A DNA stretch of 64,000 nucleotides, from NCBI RefSeq assembly GCF_003355155.1, contig NZ_CP031320.1, positions 3,525,367 to 3,589,366 of the forward strand, read 5' to 3'. Positions 16,306 through 24,434 of this stretch are shown one piece after another; position 1 is the stretch's first letter; every line of letters starts with the position of its first letter. Below the pieces are notes generated by a model, which was given only the letters and a program-made list of their open reading frames with translations, was not told the origin of the DNA and did not search any database. A program made the translations under genes and the position numbers. This DNA comes from Streptomyces armeniacus (GTDB taxonomy: Bacteria; Actinomycetota; Actinomycetes; Streptomycetales; Streptomycetaceae).

Positions 16306-16905
16306 TCAGTCAGACGAGCCCGACTTCGCTGTCTGCTCAGCGAGGGCGATCAGTTCCCGAGCCTTGGCCTCGCTCTGGTCGTAGCGCTCGGGGTAGGCGG
16401 ACCGCTGGACGCTCTGTGCCAGCTGACCGGCGGTGAAGCCGGGGTTGTTCCGGTCGTTGGGGATGGCCTGTTCGAGGAACTTGGTCGTCGCGTAGACCGG
16501 GTCCAGGATCTGCTCCGGCGTGCCCCAGCCCGCGCTCGGGCGCTGCTGGAAGACGCCGAGGGAGTCCCGGTCGCCGCAGTTGAGGTTGTGCATGTGGGAC
16601 TCGACCCAGCCCGCCTCGAACGCGGCCAGCATCACCTTGGGGGTGACCTGGTGGTCGAGGGCGACCTGGTGCACGGTGTTGATGATCGCCGGGTCGTGCT
16701 CCGGCGGCACCTCACAGGCGGCGAGGAGTTCGGCGTTCGACTTGTGCCGTGAGTCCTGCGCCGACGCCGACGGCGAGGGCTGCGGGTCGGACCCTCCGGC
16801 GTACGCCGTCACGGACAGGCTCCCGAGTACGAGCAGACCGCCCGCGAGCCCGACCAGCCCTCGTCTCGTGCGCTTTCCGTGCTTGGTCCGCGACATTCGC
16901 GACAT
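16306..16905 (-). CDS. Secreted lytic-transglycosylase-like protein
   Basis: 199 residues with an N-terminal signal peptide (basic KHGKRTRRGLVG, hydrophobic LAGGLLVLGSLSVTAYA, cleavage near residue 37). The mature domain contains AAFEAGWVESHMHNLNCGDRDSLGVFQQRPS, which resembles the lysozyme-like fold of secreted Streptomyces proteins; Glu in WVESH is a candidate catalytic acid. Two cysteines (ACEVPP, NCGD) could pair outside the cell. GGAAGG lies 9 nt before ATG 16905. The family is often annotated only as a hypothetical or peptidase-M23-associated protein; a cell-wall role is inferred. Confidence 0.72.
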   Translation of the reverse strand: MSRMSRTKHGKRTRRGLVGLAGGLLVLGSLSVTAYAGGSDPQPSPSASAQDSRHKSNAELLAACEVPPEHDPAIINTVHQVALDHQVTPKVMLAAFEAGWVESHMHNLNCGDRDSLGVFQQRPSAGWGTPEQILDPVYATTKFLEQAIPNDRNNPGFTAGQLAQSVQRSAYPERYDQSEAKARELIALAEQTAKSGSSD

Positions 16906-17232
16906 GGGTGTCTTCCTTCCAGGTGGGGGTCAGAACGGCGCTGGAGACGCCGTCCTGCTGGCGTACCGACGGCTCCCGCCATGTGGGGGCGGCGGGTGCA
17001 ATCGATTTCGCGGGGGACCGTAGTGAGATGTCAGGGGCGCGTCAACAACTTGTGCAACATTGCCCGCTCACAGCCCTCGTGGACAGCTGCGGCACTCACG
17101 CCTCCGCGATCACTCGCCCCGCGCCCGCGGCGGACGTGCGTCCCGGCTGCCAGGACACCCACGCACGTTCCGAGTTCTACCAGCGGGCGCCGCACGGCGA
17201 AGCGGGTTACCACGGGACAGACGGCGTGTTGC
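16906..17232. other. 5' region of the lytic-transglycosylase-like gene, possible structured leader
   Basis: About 325 bp with no gene. On the minus strand the 140 bp before the start contain a small hairpin (16950-16974) and the words AGCCGTCGG and CAGGACGGC, which faintly recall the 3' part of ydaO/c-di-AMP riboswitches often found before actinobacterial cell-wall hydrolases. The rest of that riboswitch consensus is not visible, so this is only a weak candidate. Confidence 0.25.
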
Positions 17233-17874
17233 TCAGACTTCCCGGGTGAAATCGGGTTCTTCCGTGCGGGTCCGTTTGAGTTCGCAGAAGCCCGGGACCG
17301 CCGCGAGCGCCGTCAGGCCGTCCCACAGGCGGCCGGCCGCCTCGCCCGCCGGGGCCGGGGAGACCACCGGCCCGAAGAACGCTGCCGTACGCCCGTACGG
17401 GCCCGCGTCGCGCAGCGCGGTCACCGGCGTGCCGACGCCCTCGCCCACGAGCGCCACGGCCTCCGCGTGCGAGGCGCGTACGGCCGCGTCGTGGCGCTCG
17501 TCCCAGGCCGCGTCGGCCAGGTGCGCGGGCAGGCCGGCGTCCGCCAGCGCGTCCGCAAGCGCCGTCCACTCCCCGCGCTCGTGCAGGCGTACGCCCAGCG
17601 CGGCGAGGTAGCGCCCGAGCGCGTCCGACCCGTGCCGCTCCCCCACGACCGCGCACAGCCGCGCAGGCGCCCACAGGTACTCGCCCCACTCGCCGTCCGG
17701 GTCCTCCGGGTTCACCTCCAGGCCCTCGTTCAGCACCTGGAGGCTCATCACGCGCCAACGCACCGTCACAGGGCGCACCTTTGTCACCTCGGCCAGCCAG
17801 CGTGAGGTGAGCCAGGTGTACGGGCACACGGGGTCGAACCAGAAGTCCACCTGCGCTGGTCCCGGGTCCGGCAC
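17233..17874 (-). CDS. DsbA-family oxidoreductase, mycothiol-dependent nitroreductase type
   Basis: 213-residue thioredoxin-fold protein with DsbA-type helical insertion. The active site lies in VDFWFDPVCPYTWLTSRWL near residues 9-27. It reads Cys-Pro-Tyr-Thr, so the second cysteine of a CxxC is replaced by Thr, giving a one-cysteine site compatible with mixed disulfides to mycothiol. The overall pattern (RWRVMSLQVLNEG, PVVSPAP) fits the Rv2466c-like family, which reduces substrates with mycothiol. The stop lies 3 nt downstream of the methyltransferase stop region; the two genes are 3 nt apart and co-oriented, so co-transcription is likely. Confidence 0.82.
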   Translation of the reverse strand: MPDPGPAQVDFWFDPVCPYTWLTSRWLAEVTKVRPVTVRWRVMSLQVLNEGLEVNPEDPDGEWGEYLWAPARLCAVVGERHGSDALGRYLAALGVRLHERGEWTALADALADAGLPAHLADAAWDERHDAAVRASHAEAVALVGEGVGTPVTALRDAGPYGRTAAFFGPVVSPAPAGEAAGRLWDGLTALAAVPGFCELKRTRTEEPDFTREV

Positions 17875-17877
17875 GGC

Positions 17878-18744
17878 TCAGGACCGCCGTTCGGCGACCG
17901 CCAGCACACGGCGGGACATCAGCGGAATCTGGTGGTCCAGCTGATGCCGTACGGAGGCGGCGACCGCGTCGGCGGCCTCCTCGCCCTCCTCCTCGGCGAG
18001 TTCGTCGCGGCGGTCGATCAGGCCGTGGCTGACGGCCCGCATCCGGCGGCGCCAGTCGGGGGTCTCCTCGTACGCCCGTACGTGGAAGCCCGCGCGCTCC
18101 AGCAGCGGGCGGTGGTCGGGCACCTGGGGCGGGCGGTCCTCGGGGGTGCGGTGGTAGTCCCAGCTGGTGAAGACGGCGCGGCCGCCCGGCGCGAGGACGC
18201 GGTGGATCTCGTCCAGCGCCCGCTGCTTGTCGGGCGCGAAGGTCAGCGCGTCGACGCTCATGACGGCGCGCGCGGCGCCGTCCGGGAGCCCGGTGTCCGC
18301 GAACTCGCCCCGCCGGAAGTCCACATGGGCGGCGTCCAGCCCGGGGAAGCGGGCCACCGCCGCCCGCGCCTCCCGCAGCGCCACCTCGGAGATGTCCAGG
18401 CCGAGCAGCCGTACGCCCTTGCCCGTGCCTGGTCCCCTGCCCGTACCCGCTCCCGTGCTCGTACCGGCCGCCGTGCCCGTAGCGGCCGCCGACGCACGAG
18501 ACGCGACGGTCAGCCCCGTGCCGCCCCGGCCGCAGCCGAGGTCGACGAGCAGCTCGCCGTCGCCGACGCCCGTCTCCGCAGCGATGCGGTCGAGTTCGGT
18601 GCGCGTCGTGAAGCTGTACGGGTCGGCCTGCTCCGGGTACTCGTCGCCGTACACGTCACGCCAGATCCGCCGCCGGGTGTCACGCCGCTCCTGCCGCGTG
18701 TAACCGTCGTCGAACACAGCGGTCCAGTCGGTCCCCTGCCCCAT
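17878..18744 (-). CDS. Class I SAM-dependent methyltransferase
   Basis: 288 residues with motif I LLVDLGCGRGGTGLTVA (about 66-82), an acidic post-motif (LLGLDISEVALREAR) and VMSVDALTFAPDKQRALDEI. Between motif I and post I a Gly/Thr/Ala repeat insert (GTAAGTSTGAGTGRGPGTG) lengthens the loop, one of several such expansions in this window. Substrate unknown. It precedes the DsbA-like gene in the same direction and follows the GNAT gene by about 35 bp, so the three may form one unit. Confidence 0.85.
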   Translation of the reverse strand: MGQGTDWTAVFDDGYTRQERRDTRRRIWRDVYGDEYPEQADPYSFTTRTELDRIAAETGVGDGELLVDLGCGRGGTGLTVASRASAAATGTAAGTSTGAGTGRGPGTGKGVRLLGLDISEVALREARAAVARFPGLDAAHVDFRRGEFADTGLPDGAARAVMSVDALTFAPDKQRALDEIHRVLAPGGRAVFTSWDYHRTPEDRPPQVPDHRPLLERAGFHVRAYEETPDWRRRMRAVSHGLIDRRDELAEEEGEEAADAVAASVRHQLDHQIPLMSRRVLAVAERRS

Positions 18745-18781
18745 CGCGAACCCCTCCCCGCGCCCGGTTCTGCCCTGCGTC

Positions 18782-19408
18782 CTACGCCGCCCCGCGTTCC
18801 TGCGCCGCCGCGGCCGTCCACTCGTCGGCGAGCAGCGACCACACCTCCACGTCGTGCCGCCGGCCGTCCTGCGCGTGCACCTGCCGGAGCGTCCCGTCGC
18901 GGGTCATGCCGAGCCTCCTGGCCGCCGCCGTGCTGCGGACGTTGGCGGTCACCGTACGCCACTCCACCCGGCTCATGCCCCGCACCCGGAACGCCCAGTC
19001 GATCAGCTCGCGCGCCCCCCGGTGCACGAGCCCGCGGCCCTCGCCCTCCGGAACGGTCCAGGCCCCTATCTCGCAGACACCGCTCGCGACGTCGAACGTA
19101 CGGAAGACGAGGCCGCCGACGAGCCGGCCGTCGGCCCAGATGCCGTAGATGCGGCCCTCGTCGCGGGCCTGCTTGTCGGCGTAGTCGCGCAGCCAGCGGC
19201 GGGCGCTGCCCACGTCCGTGATGAGCGCGGGCCAGGGCAGCCAGGGGCTGAGATGGGCACGCGCGCTGTCGATGCTCTCGGCGAACTCCTCGGCCTGCCA
19301 CGGCTCCAGAGGCCGCAGCTCGGCGGTGTCGGTCAACGGGAGGGCGAACACGGGGTCTCCGATCGGACGGGGCCGTGGGAGCGGCGGCAACGGGTGCGTA
19401 CCAAACAT
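18782..19408 (-). CDS. GNAT N-acetyltransferase, RimJ/RimL type
   Basis: 208 residues. The acetyl-CoA-binding region spans YGIWADGRLVGGLVFRTFD to WTVPEGEGRGLVHRGAREL (about residues 85-140). RVEWRTVTANVRSTAAARRLGM is the typical motif B of RimJ/RimL-like enzymes, which acetylate protein N-termini or small amines. The ATG at 19408 is only 9 nt from a TATAGT -10 box, so the message is probably leaderless. The gene is divergent from the TetR gene across 95 bp with 9-bp direct repeats, suggesting TetR control. Confidence 0.85.
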   Translation of the reverse strand: MFGTHPLPPLPRPRPIGDPVFALPLTDTAELRPLEPWQAEEFAESIDSARAHLSPWLPWPALITDVGSARRWLRDYADKQARDEGRIYGIWADGRLVGGLVFRTFDVASGVCEIGAWTVPEGEGRGLVHRGARELIDWAFRVRGMSRVEWRTVTANVRSTAAARRLGMTRDGTLRQVHAQDGRRHDVEVWSLLADEWTAAAAQERGAA

Positions 19409-19449
19409 TCGTTACGTACTATAACTGTGACACTGGAGCGCTGTGACAC
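19409..19449. promoter_or_regulatory. GNAT leaderless promoter and 9-bp direct repeats
   Basis: On the minus strand TATAGT ends 9 nt before the GNAT ATG, the spacing of leaderless actinomycete transcripts. Upstream, CTGTGACAC occurs twice as a direct repeat (19425-19433 and 19441-19449; 16 bp start to start). The first copy abuts the -10 box, so a regulator bound there would affect the promoter. The divergent TetR protein is the obvious candidate. Confidence 0.45.
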
Positions 19450-19503
19450 CTGAAGCGCCAATGGCCGCGCCTGTGGCTGCTGTCCGGCCGGAGAGGAGAC
19501 CCC

Positions 19504-20154
19504 ATGCCACCCGCACGCGGCGACCACGACGCCCGCCGGGCCGACGTGTCCGAAGCGGTGTGGCGTGTCCTGGCCGAGCGCGGCCTCGGCGGGCTGACGC
19601 TGCGCGCCGTCGCGGCCGAGATGGGCGCCTCGACCGGCCTGCTCACGCACTACTTCCCGACCAAACGCGCACTCGTGCAGCACGCCCTCGAGGTGGCCGA
19701 AGCCCGTACGGCGTCCCGCGCCCGGCGCCGCCCCGAAGCCGGCGGCCTGCCCGCGCTGCGGGCCGCACTCCTCGACGTGCTGCCCCTCACCGAGGAGTCG
19801 GCGGCGATGAACCGGGTCTGGGTCAGCTCCTGGGACAACGCCCTCGCCGACCCCGGCTTCCACCGCAACGAACGTGCGCGGCTGGCCCGTTGGCGCGCCA
19901 CCCTGCGTACGCACGTGACCGACGCGCAGCGCCAGGGCGAACTGCCCGCCGCGGCGGACCCGGACGAGGTGGTCGCGGCCGCCGCGGCGTTCACCCACGG
20001 GCTGGTCGCCCACGCGCTGTTCGACCCGGACGCGTACCCGCCGCACCGCCAGACGGCGCTGCTGGACGCGTTCCTGCGGGGCGCCCGTACGGACCCGGGG
20101 CCGCAGGCTCGTACGGGCACGGGGCCCGACGCCCGTACGGACCCGGGGGCCTGA
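19504..20154 (+). CDS. TetR-family transcriptional regulator
   Basis: 216 residues. The N-terminal helix-turn-helix spans about residues 15-60 (VWRVLAERGLGGLTLRAVAA then EMGASTGLLTHYFPTKRAL), typical of TetR proteins of the BetI-like group. The ligand domain is helical and ends in a variable Arg/Thr/Asp/Pro/Gly tail encoded by a DNA tandem repeat. GAGGAG lies 5 nt before ATG 19504. Divergent from the GNAT gene, which it may regulate together with itself. Ligand unknown. Confidence 0.88.
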   Translation: MPPARGDHDARRADVSEAVWRVLAERGLGGLTLRAVAAEMGASTGLLTHYFPTKRALVQHALEVAEARTASRARRRPEAGGLPALRAALLDVLPLTEESAAMNRVWVSSWDNALADPGFHRNERARLARWRATLRTHVTDAQRQGELPAAADPDEVVAAAAAFTHGLVAHALFDPDAYPPHRQTALLDAFLRGARTDPGPQARTGTGPDARTDPGA

Positions 20155-20195
20155 CGCCCGTACGGACGCGGGACCTGACGCCCGTACGGGCCGCT
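20084..20195. repeat. Imperfect 20-24 bp tandem repeat across the TetR stop codon
   Basis: Units around GACGCCCGTACGGACCCGGG repeat about four to five times, beginning in the last codons of the TetR gene and running past its stop. The C-terminal tail is thus a repeat expansion rather than a conserved domain. Confidence 0.6.
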
Positions 20196-20201
20196 GACCG
20201 G

Positions 20202-20839
20202 TCACACCGTGGCCGGCATCTCGCACCTGCCGTCGAAGTCCCCCTCGGAACGGGCCTCCAGGAAGGGGTAGTCGGTGCACCCCTCCGCGCCGCCCCCGTA
20301 CATGCCCGTCCCCCGCATCCGGTTGAGCGGGGCGCAGGCGGCGACGCGCAGGGGCAGGTCCGGGTTGGCCAGATACAGCCGCCCGAACGCGTACACGTCG
20401 GCGAGCCCCGCGCGCAGGGCCCGTTCCGCCCGCTCGACGCCGCCGGGGCTGGGCCCCGGACCGTCGTAGGTGGCCAGGAGGGTGCCGCGCCAGCGCGGGC
20501 GCAGGTCCTCCAGCGCGGCGTACGCGCCGGTCTGCACGACGTGCGGATACGCCAGGCCCAGCCCGTCCAGGGCGGCCAGCAGCCGGTGGTAGCGCGGGGG
20601 TACGGCGGACTCGGCGATGTCGTTCAGGGAGTTGCCGGGCGAGACGCGCAGTGCCGTACGGTCGGCGCCGATCGCGGCGGCGACGGCTTCGACGACCTCG
20701 ACGACCTCGACGGCGAAGCGGACGTGGTCGGCGTAGCCGTCGGTGCGCTGGTTGGCGTTGCCGGACAGGAACTGGTGGACGAGGTAGCCGTACGCCGCGC
20801 TGATCTCCACCCCGTCGAATCCGGCGGCGATCGCGGACT
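20202..20839 (-). pseudogene. Old Yellow Enzyme family flavin oxidoreductase, 5'-truncated
   Basis: About 210 residues match the C-terminal part of an NADH:flavin oxidoreductase: AIAAGFDGVEISAAYGYLVH then QFLSGNANQRTDGYADH, VEVVEAVAAAIGADRTALRVSP, and FGRLYLANPDLPLR near the end. The FMN-barrel N-terminal portion (about 150 residues) is missing. Reading upstream, homology ends near 20839, where an in-frame TAG appears and unrelated DNA begins; a Streptomyces inverted-repeat element follows 40 bp later. An internal ATG at 20810 exists, but the product would lack half the barrel and should not be active. Confidence 0.75.
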
Positions 20840-20874
20840 ATCTGTCACAGCCGTGACCGCGGCCACCAGACCGA

Positions 20875-20992
20875 GCCCGTCCGGCGATTGAGGACGGACC
20901 CCGGCCACGACGGACCCGTCGGTGGGCCACACGCGGACGGGCCAAGCGCAGCAGCGTGGCCGCTCCGGTTCGTCCTCAAACGCCGGACGGGC
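20875..20992. repeat. Streptomyces intergenic inverted-repeat element (copy B)
   Basis: Left arm 20875-20895 and right arm 20972-20992 are 21 bp each and complementary except for one position (GATTGAGGAC versus GTTTGAGGAC in the same orientation). They are separated by 76 bp. Full two-arm version of the element at 4951. It sits exactly between the truncated OYE gene and the MBL gene. Confidence 0.85.
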
Positions 20993-21043
20993 TTGGAATG
21001 GTGGCCGCTACCGCCCGAGGGGACAGGCGGTAGGGTCCGGGGC

Positions 21044-21850
21044 GTGGAGCTCACCGTACTCGGCGGTTGCGGCGCCTGGCCGACCGCCCGCCAGGCATGC
21101 AGCGGGTACGTGCTGGAGAGCGACGGCTTCCGGCTGCTGCTCGACCCCGGTTACGCGACGCTGCCCCGGCTGCTGGACCACATGCCCGTCACCGCGGTCG
21201 ACGCGGTGCTGGTCAGCCACGGCCACCCGGACCACTGCGCGGACCTCAACCCCCTGCTGCGCGCACGGGCGTTGGCGGACTCCCCCGACGGCGGCCCGAA
21301 CGGGCACCCCCTGCCCGTGTACGCGCTGCCCGGCGCACTCGACGCCGTACTCGCCCTGGACCGGCCCGGCATGCTGACCGACTCCTACGACCTGCGCGAA
21401 CTCCACGCCGGTCCGCACCGGTTCGGCATCGGCCCGTTCACCGTGGACAGCATGCCGCTGCCGCACCACGTACCGAACGCGGGCTTCCGCCTGACCGAAA
21501 CAAGCGACGCCAAGGGCGCCAACGGCACCAACGGCGGCACCCTCACCTACACCGGCGACACCGGCCCGACCGCGGACATCCCCGAACTGGCCCGCGGCGC
21601 CGACCTGCTGCTGTCCGAGGCGACGTACCCGGAGCACGTGCCGGAGGCGGACGCCGAGTTCCTGCTCAGCGCCCGCCTCGCGGGCCGGTACGCCGCGGAG
21701 GCCGGTGTCGGACGGCTCGTGCTCACGCACCTGTGGCCCGGTACGGACCCGGACGAGGCCGTGTCGGCGGCGGCAAGCGCGTACGACGGTCCGATCCGCG
21801 TCGCACGCCCCGGGGACGTGTTCCACACGAAGCCCCAGGACGCCGGCTGA
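21044..21850 (+). CDS. MBL-fold metallo-hydrolase, RNase Z/phosphodiesterase-like
   Basis: 268 residues beginning VELTVLGGCGAWPTARQACS. The zinc motif is SHGHPDH (His59, His61, Asp63, His64), with further ligands in SMPLPHH, YTGDTGP and LTHLWPG. The set matches the RNase Z/cAMP-phosphodiesterase-like branch of MBL proteins common in Streptomyces; the exact substrate is unknown. GTG 21044 lies 9 nt after AGGG and gives the usual N-terminus. An internal Asn/Gly/Thr insert (GANGTNGGT) looks like a local repeat expansion. No partner gene is apparent. Confidence 0.85.
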   Translation: MELTVLGGCGAWPTARQACSGYVLESDGFRLLLDPGYATLPRLLDHMPVTAVDAVLVSHGHPDHCADLNPLLRARALADSPDGGPNGHPLPVYALPGALDAVLALDRPGMLTDSYDLRELHAGPHRFGIGPFTVDSMPLPHHVPNAGFRLTETSDAKGANGTNGGTLTYTGDTGPTADIPELARGADLLLSEATYPEHVPEADAEFLLSARLAGRYAAEAGVGRLVLTHLWPGTDPDEAVSAAASAYDGPIRVARPGDVFHTKPQDAG

Positions 21851-21943
21851 CCGACGCTGACCGGCTGACCAGGCGGCGCGCCACAGGCCACGCGCCACGC
21901 GCCACCGGCCACCGGCCACCGGCCGGGGCCAACCGCCAACCCC

Positions 21944-22999
21944 CTACGCGGCGAGCGTCGACGCGTCGATCACGAAGCGGTACCGCACGTCGCCCGCGAG
22001 GACCCGCCGGTACGCCTCGTTGATCTGGTCCGCCGCGATCACCTCGATCTCCGCGCCGATGCCCTCCCGCGCGCACAGGTCCAGCATCTCCTGGGTCTCC
22101 GGGATGCCGCCGATCGCGGAACCGGCCAGCGACTTGCGGCCGGCCAGCAGCGAGAACGTGCCGACGGACTGCGGCTGTTCCGGCGCGCCGACGTTCACCA
22201 TGGTGCCGTCGTTCCGGAGCAGTCCGAGGTATGCGTCCAGGTCGAGGTGCGCGGAGACGGTGTTGACGATCAGGTCGAGGCTGCCCGCCAGCTCCTCGAA
22301 CGTCGCCGGGTCCGCGGTGGCGTGGAAGTGGTCGGCGCCGAGCCGGAGTCCGTCGTCCCGCTTCCGCAGGGACTGGCTGAGCACGGTGACCTCGGCGCCC
22401 ATCGCGTGCGCCAGCTTGACGCCCATGTGCCCGAGGCCGCCCATCCCGACGATGGCGACGCGCTTGCCGGGCCCGGCCTTCCAGTGGGCCAGCGGCGAGT
22501 AGACGGTGATGCCCGCGCAGAGCAGCGGCGCGGCCTGGTCGAGGGCGAGCCCGTCCGGGATGCGCAGGGTGTACTGCTCGTCGACGACGATGTGCGTGCT
22601 GTAACCGCCGTATGTGGGCTCGCCGTCCACGCCGGTTCCGTTGTACGTGGCGATCATGCCGCCGCCGGTGCAGTACTGCTGCAGCCCCGCGCGGCAGTTG
22701 TCGCACTCGCGGCAGGAGTCGACGAAGCAGCCGACGCCCACCCGGTCGCCGACGGCGTACCGCGTGACGCCGGGGCCGACCTCGCTGACCACGCCCGCGA
22801 TCTCGTGACCGGGGACCATCGGGAAGATCGACTGTCCCCAGTCCTCGTCGACCTGGTGAATGTCGGAGTGACAGATTCCGGCGTACTTGATGTCGATCAG
22901 GACATCGTGCTCGCCGACCGCGCGCCGCGGCACGGTGGTGGGCTCCAGGGGCGCCTTGGGGGCGGGTGCGGCGTAGGCGTGTGCCGTGGTGGCTGGCAT
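21944..22999 (-). CDS. Zinc-dependent NAD(P) alcohol dehydrogenase, AdhC/YahK type
   Basis: 351 residues of the medium-chain dehydrogenase family. The catalytic zinc ligand is in KYAGICHSD, the GHE motif is PGHEIAG, structural zinc cysteines are in [15 protein letters not shown], and the nucleotide fold is [13 protein letters not shown]. This is the cinnamyl-alcohol-dehydrogenase-like group that reduces aldehydes broadly, usually with NADPH. ATG 22999 follows GGAG by 9 nt. The upstream leader contains a 24-bp tandem repeat array, and beyond it lies the divergent XRE-family regulator, which may control it. Confidence 0.92.
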   Translation of the reverse strand: MPATTAHAYAAPAPKAPLEPTTVPRRAVGEHDVLIDIKYAGICHSDIHQVDEDWGQSIFPMVPGHEIAGVVSEVGPGVTRYAVGDRVGVGCFVDSCRECDNCRAGLQQYCTGGGMIATYNGTGVDGEPTYGGYSTHIVVDEQYTLRIPDGLALDQAAPLLCAGITVYSPLAHWKAGPGKRVAIVGMGGLGHMGVKLAHAMGAEVTVLSQSLRKRDDGLRLGADHFHATADPATFEELAGSLDLIVNTVSAHLDLDAYLGLLRNDGTMVNVGAPEQPQSVGTFSLLAGRKSLAGSAIGGIPETQEMLDLCAREGIGAEIEVIAADQINEAYRRVLAGDVRYRFVIDASTLAA

Positions 23000-23042
23000 G
23001 GGGTGTGGCTCCTCAGCGCGGTCTCGGCCGCGTCCGGTAGGG

Positions 23043-23176
23043 GTGTGCGTCGCGGCGCGGTACGGGTGTGCGTCGCGGCACGGGTACGGGTGTGCGTCAC
23101 GGCGCCGGTACGGGTGTGCGTCACGGCACGGGTACGGGTGTGCGTCACGGCGCCGGTACGGGTGTGCGTCGCGCGG
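23043..23176. repeat. 24-bp tandem repeat array upstream of the alcohol dehydrogenase
   Basis: Five units of 23, 24, 24, 24 and 24 bp (23043, 23066, 23090, 23114, 23138), plus a partial sixth, with consensus GTGTGCGTCRCGGCRCSGGT followed by ACGG. It begins about 45 bp from the start codon, so it lies in the leader or core promoter and could affect expression by copy number. Confidence 0.85.
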
Positions 23177-23331
23177 GTGGCGGGCCTGCGTACGGCTCGG
23201 ACCCGTACCGATGCTGATGGAGCGCGCCCGCGTTACCCAGCCCTCCGTTGTGCGTACGCACACGGTGCGTACCACTGGCGGGGTCATGCTGGCGGGAATG
23301 CGGGCGGCGGGCGGTCGGCCATACTGGCGGT

Positions 23332-24306
23332 ATGGACCAGCTTGATCCCCGTGCCGAGCTCAGCGAGTTCCTGCGTTCGCGCCGGGCCCGGCTGCAGCCG
23401 CAGGACGTCGGGCTGCCGGACTACGGCGGGCGGCGCCGCGTACCGGGGCTGCGCCGCGAGGAGCTGGCCCAGCTGGCCGGCGTCAGCGTCGCGTACTACA
23501 CCCGGCTCGAGCAGGGGCACAGCCACAACGTCTCCGCCAGCGTGCTCGATGCCATCGCCACCGCGCTCCGCCTGACCAAGGCGGAACGGGACCACCTCAC
23601 GCACCTCACCAAGCCGAAGCGGCGCACGCGCCGCGCCCAGTCGCGCTCCCAGCGCGTACGGCCCGGGCTGCAGCAGCTGCTCGACGCGATGGAGTCCGTG
23701 CCCGCATACGTCATCGGGCGGCGCATGGACGTCCTCGCCTGGAACCGGATGGCCTGCGCACTCCTCACCGACTTCCGCGCGCTGGCACCGCATGAGCGCA
23801 ACATGGCGTGGCTGGTCTTCCTCGACCCGCACTCGCGGGAGCTGTATCCGGAGTGGGAGCAGAAGGCGTCCGACATCGTGGCGTGGCTGCGCCTCGACGC
23901 GGGCTGCCACCCGGACGATCCGCAGCTCACGGCGCTGATCGGGGAGCTGTCGGTGAAGAGCGGTGAGTTCCGCCGCATGTGGGCGGCGCACAACGTGCAG
24001 GACAAGTCGTACGGCGTGAAGCACCTGTACCACCCGCTGGTCGGCAGCCTCACGCTGTCCTACGAGGCGCTGAAGCTGCCCGCGGACCAGTCGCAGGAGC
24101 TGATCGCCTACCACGCCGAGCCGGGATCGCCGTCGGCGGAGGCGCTGCGACTGCTGGCCAGTTGGTCGGCGGAGACGCCGGGGGCGACGAGTGCGGCGAG
24201 TGCGACGGGTACGGGCGGTGCTGGCGTGGCGCACGGGACCGCCGGGGCAGCGGAGGCGGCGGATGCCTCGGAGGCGGCAGCGGACGCACGGGCCGAGCGC
24301 GGCTGA
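23332..24306 (+). CDS. XRE-family regulator with MmyB-like ligand domain
   Basis: 324 residues. The N-terminal helix-turn-helix is [20 protein letters not shown] near residues 40-60. The remainder matches the MmyB-like domain ([40 protein letters not shown]), which binds fatty-acyl-like ligands in characterised members. The last 45 residues are an Ala/Gly/Thr/Glu low-complexity tail. ATG 23332 fits the family N-terminus ([19 protein letters not shown]). In Streptomyces such regulators are typically divergent from the oxidoreductase they control, here the zinc alcohol dehydrogenase. Confidence 0.9.
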   Translation: MDQLDPRAELSEFLRSRRARLQPQDVGLPDYGGRRRVPGLRREELAQLAGVSVAYYTRLEQGHSHNVSASVLDAIATALRLTKAERDHLTHLTKPKRRTRRAQSRSQRVRPGLQQLLDAMESVPAYVIGRRMDVLAWNRMACALLTDFRALAPHERNMAWLVFLDPHSRELYPEWEQKASDIVAWLRLDAGCHPDDPQLTALIGELSVKSGEFRRMWAAHNVQDKSYGVKHLYHPLVGSLTLSYEALKLPADQSQELIAYHAEPGSPSAEALRLLASWSAETPGATSAASATGTGGAGVAHGTAGAAEAADASEAAADARAERG

Positions 24307-24434
24307 AGCGGCCGCAGCCGCTGAAGGCACGGGCACACAGCGCGAGCGCGCCCGCGCGTGCATGACCCGCCCCGTACGGGACACCCGGCACTGAGGAAAC
24401 CCGCAGCTCAGTAAGCCGGAGAGGAGTGACGACC

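Noticed and set aside
16949..17030. Full ydaO riboswitch
   Set aside because: Only fragments of the 3' part match; the GGGGGAACC and GGGTGAATCC segments expected upstream on the minus strand are missing. Kept only as a weak candidate leader.
20202..20810. Functional short oxidoreductase starting at ATG 20810
   Set aside because: The product would lack the first half of the FMN barrel, and homology clearly continues upstream of that ATG before breaking at a stop.
23043..23176. CRISPR array at the 24-bp repeats
   Set aside because: Units are directly adjacent with no spacers, and no cas genes are present; it is a simple tandem repeat.
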